Translations under genes and position numbers: made by a program
Assembly (NCBI GenBank): GCA_940747215.1
Contig: CALNWS010000008.1
Coordinates: forward strand, 16,662-80,661
Length of the DNA: 64,000 bases
Direction: 5' to 3'
Origin: an uncultured Paraburkholderia sp.
GTDB lineage: Bacteria; Pseudomonadota; Gammaproteobacteria; Burkholderiales; Burkholderiaceae
The notes under the pieces: generated by a model
Seen by the model: only the letters and a program-made list of their open reading frames with translations
Databases searched by the model: none
Told to the model about the DNA's origin: nothing
Part shown: piece by piece, positions 30,447 to 43,338 of the stretch
How the letters are laid out: every line of letters starts with the position of its first letter
Numbering within the stretch: position 1 is the stretch's first letter

Positions 30447-31085
30447 TTACATCTTCTTGGCGCGGACCTGCTGCACCAGATAGTCGAGCACCTGGATCGT
30501 GCCCGGCAGGCTGTTCGTCGCGGCGGGGCCGATTTCGTATTTGCCCTGAACCGCAAGCGTCGGCACGCCGTCGATCTTGTAGTCGTCGAGCAGTTTCTTG
30601 TCCTTTTGCAGCGCGCTTTGCGTGGAGAACGAGTTGTACGCTTCCATGTACTTCTTCGGATCGACGCCGTTCTTCGCGAGGAATTTGGCCTGGTCTTCCG
30701 GCGTCAGCAGATAGTCCTTGTTGACGTGGATTTCATTGAAGACTTTCGGCGTGAGCGACGTGGCGAGGCCGAGCGCGTCGAGCGCGTGGAACATTTTCGA
30801 ATGCGGGATGAAGTCGTCGCGGAACGCAACCGGTACGCGCTTGAACACGACGTCCGGACCCTGCTTCTTCACCCATGCTTCGAGGTACGGGTTGAATTCG
30901 TTGCAGTGCGGGCAGCCGTACCAGAAGAATTCGGTCACTTCGATCTTGCCGGCCGGCAGGTCCGTGGGTTGTGCGGTGGACAGCACGGTGTAGTCCTTGC
31001 CTGCTATCGGTGCGGCCGGTGAAGCTTGCGCCGCGGCGGCCACGAGGCCCAGCGAGAGGAACAGGATGCTCAGCAGTTTCTTCAT
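30447..31085 (-). CDS. dsbA: Periplasmic thiol:disulfide oxidoreductase DsbA
   Basis: Introduces disulfide bonds into exported proteins. 212 residues from the ATG at 31085. The signal peptide (MKKLLSILFLSLGLVAAAA) is cleaved after QA. The thioredoxin-fold active site CPHC is in FFWYGCPHCNEF, the cis-proline is in IDGVPTLAV. Undamaged and the expected length. Lies in the conserved order argS, SPOR protein, dsbA, SDR. Confidence 0.95.
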   Translation of the reverse strand: MKKLLSILFLSLGLVAAAAQASPAAPIAGKDYTVLSTAQPTDLPAGKIEVTEFFWYGCPHCNEFNPYLEAWVKKQGPDVVFKRVPVAFRDDFIPHSKMFHALDALGLATSLTPKVFNEIHVNKDYLLTPEDQAKFLAKNGVDPKKYMEAYNSFSTQSALQKDKKLLDDYKIDGVPTLAVQGKYEIGPAATNSLPGTIQVLDYLVQQVRAKKM

Positions 31086-31256
31086 GTTGTGATGACCCAA
31101 GTAGGCGATAAAGCGGCGGTGTCACGCAAATGCCCGTCACCGCTTTGTGTTTTCGGCACTGGACGCCCTCAGGCGTTCCCGATGTTTTGTGACACGCGCC
31201 GCGCCCTCGATCAGGCGACGGCGCGAGCTGACAAACCATGTTTTCTTACAGTTTTC

Positions 31257-32027
31257 TTACTGCTTCGTGAAGCGAATCACTGCGGTATCCACGCCCGCAT
31301 CCGACAGACGCTGGCGGCTCGAATTCATGTCTTCGAATTTGGAGAACGGACCGATGCGCACGCGGTAGTACGTCATGCCGCTTGCGTCACGCTGCGTCAC
31401 CTTCGATTCGAAACCCTGGAACGCGAGCCGCGCGCGCTGCTGTTCGGCGTCCGACGCGGTCTTGTACGCACCCACCTGCAGGAAGTAGCCGGTGTTCGCG
31501 TCGCCCGGAGCAGGCGCCGCGCCGGAACCCGGCTTGGCGTTGCTCGCCGTGGCGGCCGGAGCGCTCGAACCTTGCGGCTTCTTCGCGGAGGTGTTCGGGT
31601 TGTTGGCGTTATTCGCGTTCTGGCCGTTGTCCTGCTGCGCGGGCTTCGGCGCGACCGCCGTACCGTTATGGTTCGCCGACGGCGGCAATTCCACGATTTG
31701 CGGTTCTTCCAGCATGCCCGACTGGGTTTGCGAATTGGTCTGGCCCGGCGCCGTGTTGGGCGGTGCCGGCTGTACCGCTTGCGGCACCGGCTGATCCGGC
31801 GTCTTGCCTTGCAGCCGACGGTTCGGATCGTACTGCTGCACTTGGCTCGAACCGGTGTCCGGCGTGGCGGGCGGCGCCACCTTCGAGACGAACGGCGTAG
31901 GCGTACGGGTGATATACAGCGCCACCACTACCGCGATCACTAGGCCGACGATCAGGCCCAGCACGATGCCGAGAAAAGTGCCCCCAGTTTGTTTCGATTG
32001 CTTCGTTGTGCGGCGTGGTTTTGCCAT
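31257..32027 (-). CDS. SPOR-domain protein (FtsN-like)
   Basis: 256 residues from the ATG at 32027. A short basic cytoplasmic tail is followed by one membrane helix (about 17-40, FLGIVLGLIVGLVIAVVVAL), a long Pro/Gln/Asn/Ala-rich periplasmic linker and a C-terminal SPOR domain (FLQVGAYKTASDAEQQRARL to VDTAVIRFTKQ) that binds denuded peptidoglycan at septa. The architecture equals FtsN, and a divisome role is likely. Intact, and directly downstream of argS. Confidence 0.9.
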   Translation of the reverse strand: MAKPRRTTKQSKQTGGTFLGIVLGLIVGLVIAVVVALYITRTPTPFVSKVAPPATPDTGSSQVQQYDPNRRLQGKTPDQPVPQAVQPAPPNTAPGQTNSQTQSGMLEEPQIVELPPSANHNGTAVAPKPAQQDNGQNANNANNPNTSAKKPQGSSAPAATASNAKPGSGAAPAPGDANTGYFLQVGAYKTASDAEQQRARLAFQGFESKVTQRDASGMTYYRVRIGPFSKFEDMNSSRQRLSDAGVDTAVIRFTKQ

Positions 32028-32106
32028 CGTATGAATCACCTGCAAAAAGAATCCTGGAACGGCCGTCGATTATAATGACGGCCGCGTGCATGTTGCGCCG
32101 GAGGAC

Positions 32107-33909
32107 TTACATCTTGACGGGAGCGGCGACGCCGATCGTCGCGAGACCGTTGGCCAGCACCTGACGCGTTGCCGCGAGCAGCGCGACGCGTGCATTGCGT
32201 TCGGCCGCATCGTCGACCAGCACGCGCTCGGCACGGTCATTGTAGAACGAGTGGAATTCCCCGGCGAGGTCGCGCAGATAGAACGCGACCGTGTGCGGCG
32301 CGAGTTCGTCGGCGGCGTGTTGCAGCATGTCCGGGAACTCGGCGAGCTTGTTCAGGAGCGCCATTGCGCGTTCGCTGGTGAGCGGCGAGACGTCGACGTT
32401 CGCGAGCGCGCTTTCGTCGGCGATCTGGTCCGCACTGTAGCGCGCTTTGCATTCCGCGATGACCGAGCAGATCCGCGCGTGTGCATATTGCACGTAGTGC
32501 ACCGGATTTTCGTCGTTCTGCTTGAGCGCGAGATCGATGTCGAACACGAATTCCGTATCCGCCTTGCGCGAGATCAGAAAGAAGCGCACGGCGTCGCGGC
32601 CGCGGCGGATGGTTTCCTCGTCGATCAGATCGACTGCCGCTTCCGAACCCGGCGTCGCACCGCCCGACCATTCGATCAGATCGAGCACCGTCACGTAACT
32701 GCCCGCGCGCTTGGAGATCTTCACCTCTTCGCCGTTGCGCATGACCGTGATCATCTTGTGCAGGATGTAGTCGGGGTAGCCCTTCGGAATGCCGATGCCG
32801 AGACCTTGCAGGCCGGCGCGCACGCGCGCGATCGTGCCGTGGTGGTCAGAGCCCTGGATGTTGATGACCTTCATGAAGCCGCGTTCCCACTTGGCGACGT
32901 GATACGCGACGTCCGGCACGAAGTACGTGTAGGTGCCGTCGCTCTTGCGCATGACGCGGTCTTTGTCGTCGCCGTCGTCGGTGGTGCGCAGCCACAGCGC
33001 GCCTTCCTGTTCGTAGGTCTTGTCGGCGGCGATCAGCGCCTCGACCATTTTCTCGACGCGGCCTTCCTTGTACAGTGACGACTCTAGGTAGTACTGGTCG
33101 AACTTCACGCCGAACGCTTGCAGATCCATGTCCTGTTCGCGGCGCAGATACGCGACCGCGAAGCGGCGGATCGCGTCCAGGTCTTCCACGTTGCCCACGC
33201 CCGTGACAAGCTCGCCATCGCTCGCCGTCACGGTGACGCCGTTCAGATAGTCCTTCGCGATGTCGGCGATGTAATCGCCGTTATAGGCCGACTCGGGCCA
33301 GCCTGCGTCGCCCGGTGCGAGGCCGCGGGCGCGCGCTTGGGTGGACAGCGCGAGCGTGTGGATCTGCACGCCGGCGTCGTTGTAATAGAACTCGCGATGC
33401 ACGTCCCAGCCTTGCGAGGCGAGCACGTTCGAGAGCGCGTCGCCGAGTGCGGCCTGGCGGCCGTGGCCGACGTGCAGCGGACCCGTCGGGTTGGCGGACA
33501 CGAATTCGATCAGCACGTGACGACCCGCGTCGCGCTGCGAGCGGCCGAACGCTTCTTTCTCGGCGAACACGGCGGCGATCACCGCCTGCTTCGCGGCGGC
33601 GGCAAGACGCAAATTGATGAAGCCCGGACCCGCCACTTCGGCGGCTTCGATCAGACCTTTGGCCTGCGGCTGCGCGAGCAGCGTGTCGACGATCTGTTGT
33701 GCGAGCTGGCGCGGGTTGGCGCGCATCGGCTTGGCGAGTTGCATCGCCACGTTGCAGGCGACGTCGCCGTGAGCGGTCACCTTGGGACGCTCCAGCGTGA
33801 TGGAAGGCGAGACGAACGCGGCTTCGGTCGCGCCTTGCGAGGCTTGCGCGACCTGCTTCACCGTGTCAGCGAGCAGTGTTTCGAGAGTGTGTTTGTGTGC
33901 AGGCAGCAT
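32107..33909 (-). CDS. argS: Arginyl-tRNA synthetase
   Basis: Class-I aminoacyl-tRNA synthetase charging tRNA-Arg. 600 residues from the ATG at 33909. The HIGH signature is in [20 protein letters not shown]. The KMSK-equivalent region reads [13 protein letters not shown] as in other bacterial ArgS. N-terminal Add-1 domain and C-terminal helical anticodon domain ([12 protein letters not shown]) are complete. An essential gene with no lesion over 1.8 kb, useful as an internal control for sequence quality. Confidence 0.97.
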   Translation of the reverse strand: MLPAHKHTLETLLADTVKQVAQASQGATEAAFVSPSITLERPKVTAHGDVACNVAMQLAKPMRANPRQLAQQIVDTLLAQPQAKGLIEAAEVAGPGFINLRLAAAAKQAVIAAVFAEKEAFGRSQRDAGRHVLIEFVSANPTGPLHVGHGRQAALGDALSNVLASQGWDVHREFYYNDAGVQIHTLALSTQARARGLAPGDAGWPESAYNGDYIADIAKDYLNGVTVTASDGELVTGVGNVEDLDAIRRFAVAYLRREQDMDLQAFGVKFDQYYLESSLYKEGRVEKMVEALIAADKTYEQEGALWLRTTDDGDDKDRVMRKSDGTYTYFVPDVAYHVAKWERGFMKVINIQGSDHHGTIARVRAGLQGLGIGIPKGYPDYILHKMITVMRNGEEVKISKRAGSYVTVLDLIEWSGGATPGSEAAVDLIDEETIRRGRDAVRFFLISRKADTEFVFDIDLALKQNDENPVHYVQYAHARICSVIAECKARYSADQIADESALANVDVSPLTSERAMALLNKLAEFPDMLQHAADELAPHTVAFYLRDLAGEFHSFYNDRAERVLVDDAAERNARVALLAATRQVLANGLATIGVAAPVKM

Positions 33910-34436
33910 GCTTGTTGCGAGTCCAGTGAGGCAATCCGGTGAGGCGGAAGAGGCACCGGCCATGTCCGAAACGCGGCTGATGAATCAGAAGCGTGGAAAG
34001 CGGCGGCTTATTCGTTCCGAACCGAGCTGCGCCGCTCCAAGCCGCGCCGCATTGAATGCCGGTTTCGGCATTCAGGTTCGCGTTCGCTGCAACACGCCTC
34101 TATCAAGCACGTTGCCTGCAACGCATTCAGTGCGGCAAGCGTTTTGCGCGGCGGGCAGCGGCCGTTCATTTGCGCAGAGTGTTACCAACCGATGACGCGG
34201 TTCGCAGCATGGCTGCGCAAAACCCGTGGCCCAGCGGTCCGCTGCGCTCAATGCGCGATCCGTCGTACGGCGCTTTTCCGTTCAGACGGATTTTAGCAGG
34301 TGCTAATATTGTTTAATGAGATGCTTAGCAAGAGCCGTGGCCGCTGCGCCGCACAGGCGAGCCAACGTAACGCGCGCTGACGGCAGCTTTAGGGCCGCCC
34401 ACGCGACAATCCAACATAACGAAAAAGGGAACAGTC
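33910..34436. other. Non-coding spacer between argS and DUF1840 relic
   Basis: Divergent promoter region for argS and the DUF1840 gene, unusually long. No gene is supported. A hairpin of 9 bp (TGAATGCCG with CGGCATTCA, about 34053-34074) is visible. The last 60 bases are locally AT-rich (TTTTAGCAGGTGCTAATATTG), probably promoter. Confidence 0.4.
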
Positions 34437-34765
34437 ATGCTGATTACTTTCAAATACCGCTCCTGCCCGGACGTGGTGATGCTGGAAAACCTAGCCCAGT
34501 ATCTCGTGGGTATCGTGGGCAAACAGCTTGGCCAGCGGGGCATCACCACTCATGACGAAGTCGGCGTAGCCATCGAAAAGATCGAAGCCGCTATTACATT
34601 CGACAAACAAGGAACGCGCCGAGCACGACGGTCACTTCCACGGGAACGAGGAAGGCCACGAGCACCACGAGATTCCGCCGGACTCGCACACAGCGCGCCT
34701 ACCCGTTCCTCGACATGCTGCGCGCGGCGCAGAAGGAAAACACGGACATCATCTGGGGCATCTGA
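34437..34765 (+). pseudogene. DUF1840 protein, two frameshifts
   Basis: Small Burkholderiales protein of unknown function. ATG at 34437: MLITFKYRSCPDVVMLENLAQYL. After FDKQ an extra base near 34612 shifts to EHDGHFHGNEEGHEHHEIP, and a second indel near 34690 shifts to RAYPFLDMLRAAQKENTDIIWGI with the TGA at 34763-34765. About 109 residues once restored. Confidence 0.8.
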
Positions 34766-34872
34766 ACGGCCCGGACTGCGTGGCGCAGTCCATGACGGCG
34801 CAGGCGGAAAGCCGCGCCGTGAATCGGCATGAACCGCACGCGAAGCTTTGACGTAACGCGCTATGCAGCAAA

Positions 34873-34901
34873 GAAAAGAGCCCGTTACAAGCGGGCTCTT
34901 T
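34873..34901. terminator. Bidirectional terminator
   Basis: AAAGAGCCCG (34875-34884) pairs with CGGGCTCTTT (34892-34901) between convergent genes, with A and T runs at the two ends. Confidence 0.85.
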
Positions 34902-34941
34902 CGCATTCAGAAGCCGGAACTGCCCGGCAAGTGCCAGGGGC

Positions 34942-35130
34942 TTACTGGCTTGCAGCGTCCTCCGACGCGCCCTTCTTCACTTTCTTCTTCGGTTTCTTGA
35001 CGCGCTTCGCGACCAGTGGCGAGTAGGAACTCACCGCGCTGGAGCCGGCCGGAGCGGCCGGTTACGCGAGCGCCGCCGTGGCGCCCAGTGCAAGCGAGAC
35101 AGCAGTCAATAACAGCGTCAGCTTCTTCAT
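34942..35130 (-). pseudogene. Small lysine-rich secreted protein, stop after the signal peptide
   Basis: ATG at 35130 behind CGGAG. Codons 1-22 encode a perfect signal peptide (MKKLTLLLTAVSLALGATAA LA). The very next codon is TAA. The same frame continues PAAPAGSSAVSSYSPLVAKR, then a lysine-rich tail (KKPKKKVKKG) to SQ and TAA at 34944-34942. About 62 codons. One nonsense change exactly at the cleavage site removes the mature protein. Family unknown to me; small alanine/lysine-rich exported proteins are common in Burkholderia. Confidence 0.65.
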
Positions 35131-35321
35131 ACGATTTTCTCCGTTGACGATTGCAATGTGTTGAGCCGACGCGTTTTGGCCGCGTCTGGCGGGGTCCTGC
35201 CGGTTTCAGTCTACAAAGCCGAAATTTTCGTTGCCGGAAATATTCAGTCTTTCATGCCCGATATAGTGGACTTCCCGCCACAGCGCCGCTGTATCGCCAC
35301 GACAGGCCTGCCACACAAGGA

Positions 35322-38039
<2,718 letters not shown>

Positions 38040-38142
38040 AGCGTATGTGTTCGATTACTGCGATTAAGTGCGTCGTGTTCGGTGGCGGCTTCGATATTTG
38101 CAGGGCGGCGGCGCGAGACGTTGGTTCGTGCCGCCGCTTGGC

Positions 38143-39213
38143 TCAGGCTGCGTCGCGGTATTGCGTGGGCCACTTGCGCGGCTTGATGTCGGCGAGCGCC
38201 TTCGCGATGGCCTCGATGTGCTCCGGCATCGTGCCGCAGCAGCCGCCCGCGATGTTCACGAGACCGGCCTGCGCGAATTCCTTCAGCAATCCCGACGTGT
38301 CTGCCGGCAGTTCGTCGAAGCCCGTGTCGCTCATCGGATTCGGCAAGCCCGCGTTCGGATAGCACGACACGTAGGTGTCGCACAGCTTCGCGAGCTCGGC
38401 GATGTATGGGCGCATCAGCGCCGCGCCCAACGCGCAGTTCAGGCCGAACGTGAGCGGCTTCGCGTGACGCAGCGAGTTCCAGAACGCCTCGACAGTCTGG
38501 CCGGAAAGAATGCGGCCGGACGCATCCGTGACGGTGCCCGAAATCATGATCGGCAGAATCTCGCCGGTGTCTTCGAAGAGTTCGTCGAGCGCGAACAGCG
38601 CGGCTTTTGCGTTCAGCGTGTCGAAAATCGTTTCGACGAGGAACAGGTCCGTGCCGCCGTCGAGCAATGCTTTGGCCTGCTCGTAGTACGCCGCGCGCAG
38701 TTCGTCGAACGTGACGTTGCGGGCGCCCGGATCGTTCACGTCAGGAGAAATGCTGGCCGTTTTCGGCGTCGGTCCGATTGCGCCGGCGACGAAGCGCGGC
38801 TTCTCGGGCGTCGAGTACTTGTCGCATGCAGCGCGTGCAAGCTTTGCCGATTCGAGATTCATCTCGACGGCGAGGTCTTTCATGCCGTAGTCGGCCTGCG
38901 CGACGATGGTTGCACCGAACGTATTGGTTTCGAGGATGTCCGCGCCCGCCGCCAGATACTGCTCGTGAATTTCGCTGATCACGTACGGCTGCGTGATGGA
39001 CAGCAACTCGTTGTTGCCCTTGATGTCGCGGCCGTAGTCCTTGAAGCGCTCGCCGCGATAGGCTGCTTCATCGAGCTTGTAGCGCTGGATCATCGTGCCC
39101 ATGGCGCCGTCGAGAATCAGGATACGCGATTTGAGCAGCGCAGGCAGCGCGGCGCCGCGCGTGTAAGCGGCCTCCGGACGGACGGGCGTGACGTTTTGAG
39201 CAGGCTGGTTCAT
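38143..39213 (-). CDS. metH: Methionine synthase, homocysteine-binding subunit
   Basis: 356 residues, the N-terminal module of MetH as an independent protein. The barrel start [18 protein letters not shown] and zinc cysteines in FGLNCALGA and [11 protein letters not shown] bind homocysteine thiolate. Transcribed first, with the B12-binding subunit following, so both halves are probably made together and act as a complex. No damage. The upstream 39214-39565 region shows no cobalamin-riboswitch-like B12 box that I can see. Confidence 0.95.
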   Translation of the reverse strand: MNQPAQNVTPVRPEAAYTRGAALPALLKSRILILDGAMGTMIQRYKLDEAAYRGERFKDYGRDIKGNNELLSITQPYVISEIHEQYLAAGADILETNTFGATIVAQADYGMKDLAVEMNLESAKLARAACDKYSTPEKPRFVAGAIGPTPKTASISPDVNDPGARNVTFDELRAAYYEQAKALLDGGTDLFLVETIFDTLNAKAALFALDELFEDTGEILPIMISGTVTDASGRILSGQTVEAFWNSLRHAKPLTFGLNCALGAALMRPYIAELAKLCDTYVSCYPNAGLPNPMSDTGFDELPADTSGLLKEFAQAGLVNIAGGCCGTMPEHIEAIAKALADIKPRKWPTQYRDAA

Positions 39214-39565
39214 GGCGGACGAAGGGCTTGCGCCGGCGTTTGCGGGAAACCTTGAATTGTATCCGCTGTCGGCCGATCTCGCCCGAGGCGCGGCGCTTCC
39301 GCGTTGCCTAGCCGTTACTGCGAGCTAACTTCACGGTTGCTTGCTTCATGCACTGCAGGTGGCTTCGGCGAAGCTGGAGGGAAGCCCAGCTGGAGGGAAG
39401 CCCGTTAAAAGCGGAGAAAAACAAAAGAAAACGGCCCGGCAAGCAAGGCCTACGGGGCCGCTTCATGAGTGCCGACCGACTTTTCAGTGCCGCCTGTAAT
39501 GCAAGGCGGCGCGGTCGCAGTGAGTCGCCAACAATGTCAATCCAGACGCTGCCCTCGGTGAAGGT
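39214..39565. other. Non-coding region with a 16-bp tandem duplication
   Basis: Leader region of the metH pair and 3' side of the DUF3567 relic. No gene is supported. AGCTGGAGGGAAGCCC is exactly duplicated in tandem at 39372-39387 and 39388-39403, a non-coding example of the window's duplication pattern. Confidence 0.55.
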
Positions 39566-39818
39566 TCAGTGAAGAATAACCGGCTGGTGCATCAGACTGT
39601 CGAACTGGCCGAGGAATTCGTCCACCTCGTCGAGCGACGGTTCCTCTTCGATCAGTTTCTGCACATGTTCACGAAAGCGCGCCGCCATTGCACCATCAAT
39701 GTAGATTTCGCGCTGCATGTTCTTGTCCACGATTTCATAGCCGCCCGACTTCATGGCCAGCAGGCCTTCTTGCGGCGGGAACTCGACAATAGTTGGAGCT
39801 GTTGTAGATCATTTGCAT
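39566..39818 (-). pseudogene. DUF3567 protein, 2-base deletion
   Basis: Small Burkholderiales protein of unknown function. ATG at 39818 reads MQMIYNSSNYC. Two bases are missing near 39792, after which the correct frame gives EFPPQEGLLAMKSGGYEIVD and continues cleanly to DEFLGQFDSLMHQPVILH at 39566. Restored length is about 84 residues. An internal ATG at 39754 could still yield the C-terminal 62 residues. Confidence 0.8.
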
Positions 39819-39937
39819 GGCGACACTCCTTATTTCCGTTGGCTCCTTGGCCTGTCATGCGACATAGGTGGAGCGTATGGTGCGGAATTCAAGGGGTGGG
39901 CCCGGATTGACGCTTGTAAAAGTTCCGAACCTACCGG

Positions 39938-40726
39938 TTAGACCGGCCTTTCAAGAAACGTTTCAAGCAGTGCAGCAAAACGGTGAGACTGCTCGATCGG
40001 CGCAAGATGAGCGGCGTCGAGAAGTTCGAATTGCGCGCCTTCGATGGCGTCTGCTATCGCCTTGGCAGAAGCAGGCGGCGTGCCAGCATCATGGCGACCA
40101 GCCACGGTCAGCGTCGGACAACGTAAAGTTCCCAGTTTACTGCTTACGTCGAAATCGCGCAGCGATGCACATGCCATAGCGTAGCCTTCGGGCAACGTCT
40201 GACTCAACACTTCGCGAATCGGCTCGACGGCTTCAGGGTGCGCGGACTGAAAGTCGGGTGTCAGCCAGCGGTTCAGCGTGGATTCGACGAGCGGCACCAT
40301 GCCGTCCTTGCGTACTGCCCCGGCGCGCTGATCCCAGATCGAGCGGTTTTCGGGTGGCGTGCCGACAGCGCTGTCGGCGATTGTGAGCGTGGCAATGCGC
40401 AACGGATGATCCAATGCGAATTGCTGCGCAATCATGCCGCCCATCGACATGCCGACCAGATGCGTCTCAGGTACGCCGAGTTGATCGAGGAGCACGGACA
40501 GGTCGCGCGACAGATCGGCCACGCTGAACGGCTCCTTCGATACGGCTGTTCGACCGTGGCCGCGAACGTCGTAGCGCAATACGGTGAAGTCGTCGCGGAA
40601 ATAGCCGGCGAGCTGATCCCATATGGACAGATCGCCGCCGAGCTGGTGGATGAAGGTCAGCCATGGGCCGCCGCCTTCGTTGCTCAGCACATAGCGCGTT
40701 TCGATACCGTTGATGTTCACTTGCAT
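39938..40726 (-). CDS. 3-oxoadipate enol-lactonase-like alpha/beta hydrolase
   Basis: 262 residues from the ATG at 40726 after AAGGAGCCCGC. Alpha/beta hydrolase with nucleophile Ser94 in GMSMGGMIAQQ, oxyanion segment HQLGGDLSIWD, Asp in GRHDAGTPP and His in DAAHLAPIEQ. Length and motifs resemble PcaD, which opens enol-lactone to 3-oxoadipate. No other pca gene is nearby, so pcaD is a family-level call only. Intact while its neighbours are not. Confidence 0.8.
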   Translation of the reverse strand: MQVNINGIETRYVLSNEGGGPWLTFIHQLGGDLSIWDQLAGYFRDDFTVLRYDVRGHGRTAVSKEPFSVADLSRDLSVLLDQLGVPETHLVGMSMGGMIAQQFALDHPLRIATLTIADSAVGTPPENRSIWDQRAGAVRKDGMVPLVESTLNRWLTPDFQSAHPEAVEPIREVLSQTLPEGYAMACASLRDFDVSSKLGTLRCPTLTVAGRHDAGTPPASAKAIADAIEGAQFELLDAAHLAPIEQSHRFAALLETFLERPV

Positions 40727-40902
40727 GCGGGCTCCTTGAAAGGGGAACGCGTTGGAAGGACCTTTCACGCGCCGTCGCCGGCCTGACGCACCATGAATCA
40801 AGTTATACGCAACGAGCGCGCGAACGGTTGCATTTGACACTGCGATCAAGCGTTGTGCGCGAAGTTTCGCGAGTGCGATCGAGACCCTACCCAGTGCGGG
40901 GT

Positions 40903-42138
40903 CTAAGGACACGTGATGCCCGGCGTGTCCGTGGGCAAAGTGGCGTCGGGCGAGGCGGAAGGCGCGGGCTCGTCGGGCGGCGGAGCCGCTGGTGCAGAGG
41001 GAGCGGGAGGTGCGGCAGGATTCGCATCCGGCTACCTTTGTGGCGACGTGGCGTCGTGATTGCCGACAGATGCGGCGGAATCGTCGACATTCGCGGCGTT
41101 CAGTTTGCCGCGCCATAACAGTTCGAATTGCGTGCTGTTCGGCTCGGTCTGGACAATGCGCGCAGGCAGCCAGCCAAGCGACAGCGCGAGCCATACGTCG
41201 ATGCGGCGCATGTCGCCGTCGTGACGCGGCAGCCGTTTGAAATGCCGCGCGTCGAGATAACCTTGCGCGGTGCGCATGGTTTCGTCGCCGATCGTTTCGA
41301 CGGGCCACTACTCCTCGCCACTGTCGCTATTGACCACGAAAAATTGCCGCGTCACGCCAAGTTTATACGCGAAGGGTCACCGCGTACGAGGCTTGCGAGT
41401 TGCATCACCACGCTGAACCGGTCCTAGGCGCCATCGGCCAGCGGTAATGTCGACGGCGTGCGGGTGAAGCCGATTTTCTTGTCCGCACGATTGAAGATCG
41501 CGATGTCTTCCGCGCGACGGCCGCGTTTTTCGACGTACTGGTCGGGCGCGAGACCGAATGCGTTGATGCGGCCGTTACTCGAATAGACGAATGTGCCGAC
41601 GAACGGCAACGGCAACGGCACCGACACCACTCCGTAGCCCTGCGCGTTGCTCGTCCAGTGAATCGTGCCGGGTTGATTGCGCACGCCATTGTAGAACGTG
41701 TCGTACTACAACTCGCCCGAAGGCGGTACGGAAAATTTCACTCCCGACGATGCGCGAGCTGCGCTGCCTGCCGTCGGCGCGCTGGCGTTTGCAGCGGCGG
41801 CTGCGCTCGCCGCAGCTTCCGATACCGCGGACACGGCGGGCGCATTCGCGGCCGGACGCGTCGCGCTCAATACATGCTCGCGTGGCTTTGCCGCAGCGGC
41901 GGGATGCGCAGGGGCCGCAGCAGCTGCCGGCGGCGTGGGGGCCACGGCAGGATTGCGTTCGACGCGCTCGGGTGTGAGCAGCGCGACCTGTACCGGCACG
42001 TGCGCGTTGTCGGACGGATTGAGGTTCGCGCAATTGCGTTCGACCCATTGCGCGGCGATCCAGTGCAGCACGACGACCGCCAGCAGCACCGCGATCCAGC
42101 GCACGATCGGGACGATGCGGTGTGGATGGCGAGGACAT
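40903..42138 (-). pseudogene. DUF3108 outer-envelope protein
   Basis: ATG at 42138: MSSPSTPHR, an indel near 42105, then one hydrophobic N-terminal helix (VRWIAVLLAVVVLHWIAAQW) and an Ala/Pro-rich linker. The DUF3108 domain follows: GTIHWTSNAQGYGVVSVPL, FGLAPDQYVEKRGRRAEDIA, GDPSRIKLGVTRQF and ARHFKRLPRHDGDMRRIDVW. In-frame stops are near 41706, 41425 and 41310 with additional indels. The Pro-rich tail ends TDTPGITCP and TAG at 40905-40903. Function unknown. Confidence 0.8.
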
Positions 42139-42292
42139 CGGTAAAAGAAAGAAGGTGAATGCGACGAAGATAGTATGACACGCCGGGTCCGAGAATGGTT
42201 CAGCGTGACCCGGTCGGTCACTTACCTTGCATGCCACGCAAACGCGTTAAAGCGCCGCGCGGTTCAGCGCGGCGTCGCACTATACCCCAGCT

Positions 42293-43168
42293 CTACGAGA
42301 GTTTTTGCGCGCAGTCGCGCAGCGCGTTGTCGATTTCACCGCCCCAACTGATGTCGAACACGCCTTCATGACCGAGCGCGACGAGACCGAGTGCGAGTTC
42401 GCCGGTAGAATCGAATACGGGCATGCAGAACGCGTGAATCGTGGGCAGCAGCATGCCTTCCACGCGCGCGGCTTCATGCTGACGCACTTCGCTCAATACG
42501 CGATCCATTTCGTCGCGCGTACGCGGACCGCTCATGTGCGACGAACGGCGCGAATCGGCCAGTTCGCGTTCGAGCATCGCTTCCGTTTTGCTCGGCGGCA
42601 GATACGCGGCGAACAGCAAACCGGTGGCCGAACTCAGAAGCGGCATCACGTCACCGAGTTTGAGCGAGGCTTTGGCCGGATGACTCGATTCCATCCAGTA
42701 GACCATCGTCGGTCCTTGGTTGCCCCATAAGGCGATACCGACGGTCAGATCAAGGCGGTCGCGCAATTCGGCGAGCGCGATGCGCGCGAGCTTTACACTG
42801 TCGACGCGCGCAAGACGCGCGAGTCCGAGTTGCAACGCGAATCCGCCGAGCTCATAACGGCCCGACAAAGGATCCTGCGCGACCACGCCGAGCCTCAGGA
42901 AACTCACAAGATAACGGTGTGCCTTCGCCGGACTCATGCCGGCGCGCTGCGCCAGATCGCGCAGCATCATCGCGCGCGGTTCGTATGTCAGCACGTCGAG
43001 CAGACGAAAGCCCACTTCGATCGACTGGATGCCCGAGCGCAGCTTTTCTTCGCCGCCGTCACTGCTCTCGGCACCCTCGCCATTGTCCTCGTCGGACTCG
43101 TGCGGTTCGGTCGCTAAAGCGGTATCGGCAGCGGTGCGGATCGCACCGGAACGGGCGGTTGGCGGCAT
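42293..43168 (-). CDS. IclR-family transcriptional regulator
   Basis: 291 residues. After an acidic N-terminal extension of about 45 residues there is a winged HTH (GFRLLDVLTYEPRAMMLRDL, AGMSPAKAHRYLVSFLRLG) and an effector-binding domain (LTVGIALWGNQGPTMVYWME, SATGLLFAAYLPP). Divergent from the intact FAH-family gene across a 170-base gap, so it probably regulates that gene and responds to an aromatic-acid intermediate; this is inferred from arrangement. No lesions. Confidence 0.9.
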   Translation of the reverse strand: MPPTARSGAIRTAADTALATEPHESDEDNGEGAESSDGGEEKLRSGIQSIEVGFRLLDVLTYEPRAMMLRDLAQRAGMSPAKAHRYLVSFLRLGVVAQDPLSGRYELGGFALQLGLARLARVDSVKLARIALAELRDRLDLTVGIALWGNQGPTMVYWMESSHPAKASLKLGDVMPLLSSATGLLFAAYLPPSKTEAMLERELADSRRSSHMSGPRTRDEMDRVLSEVRQHEAARVEGMLLPTIHAFCMPVFDSTGELALGLVALGHEGVFDISWGGEIDNALRDCAQKLS

Positions 43169-43338
43169 GAGCGGAGCGCGTAAGGCGCGTGCAGAACGGT
43201 TAAAAGGAGCGGGGCGTGACGGCCTGAACTGTCTTCCGGACGCGGCGAGTCGCGTCTACAGGCACGGCATTTTGGCCCGGCCAATTTACCATCGTAGAAT
43301 AGATTCCCTCTATCGTCACTAACACGATTCGCCCCTCT

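Noticed and set aside
38040..38142. Gap dividing metH as a lesion
   Set aside because: Burkholderia normally encode MetH as two proteins, and both parts here have proper starts, stops and all catalytic motifs.
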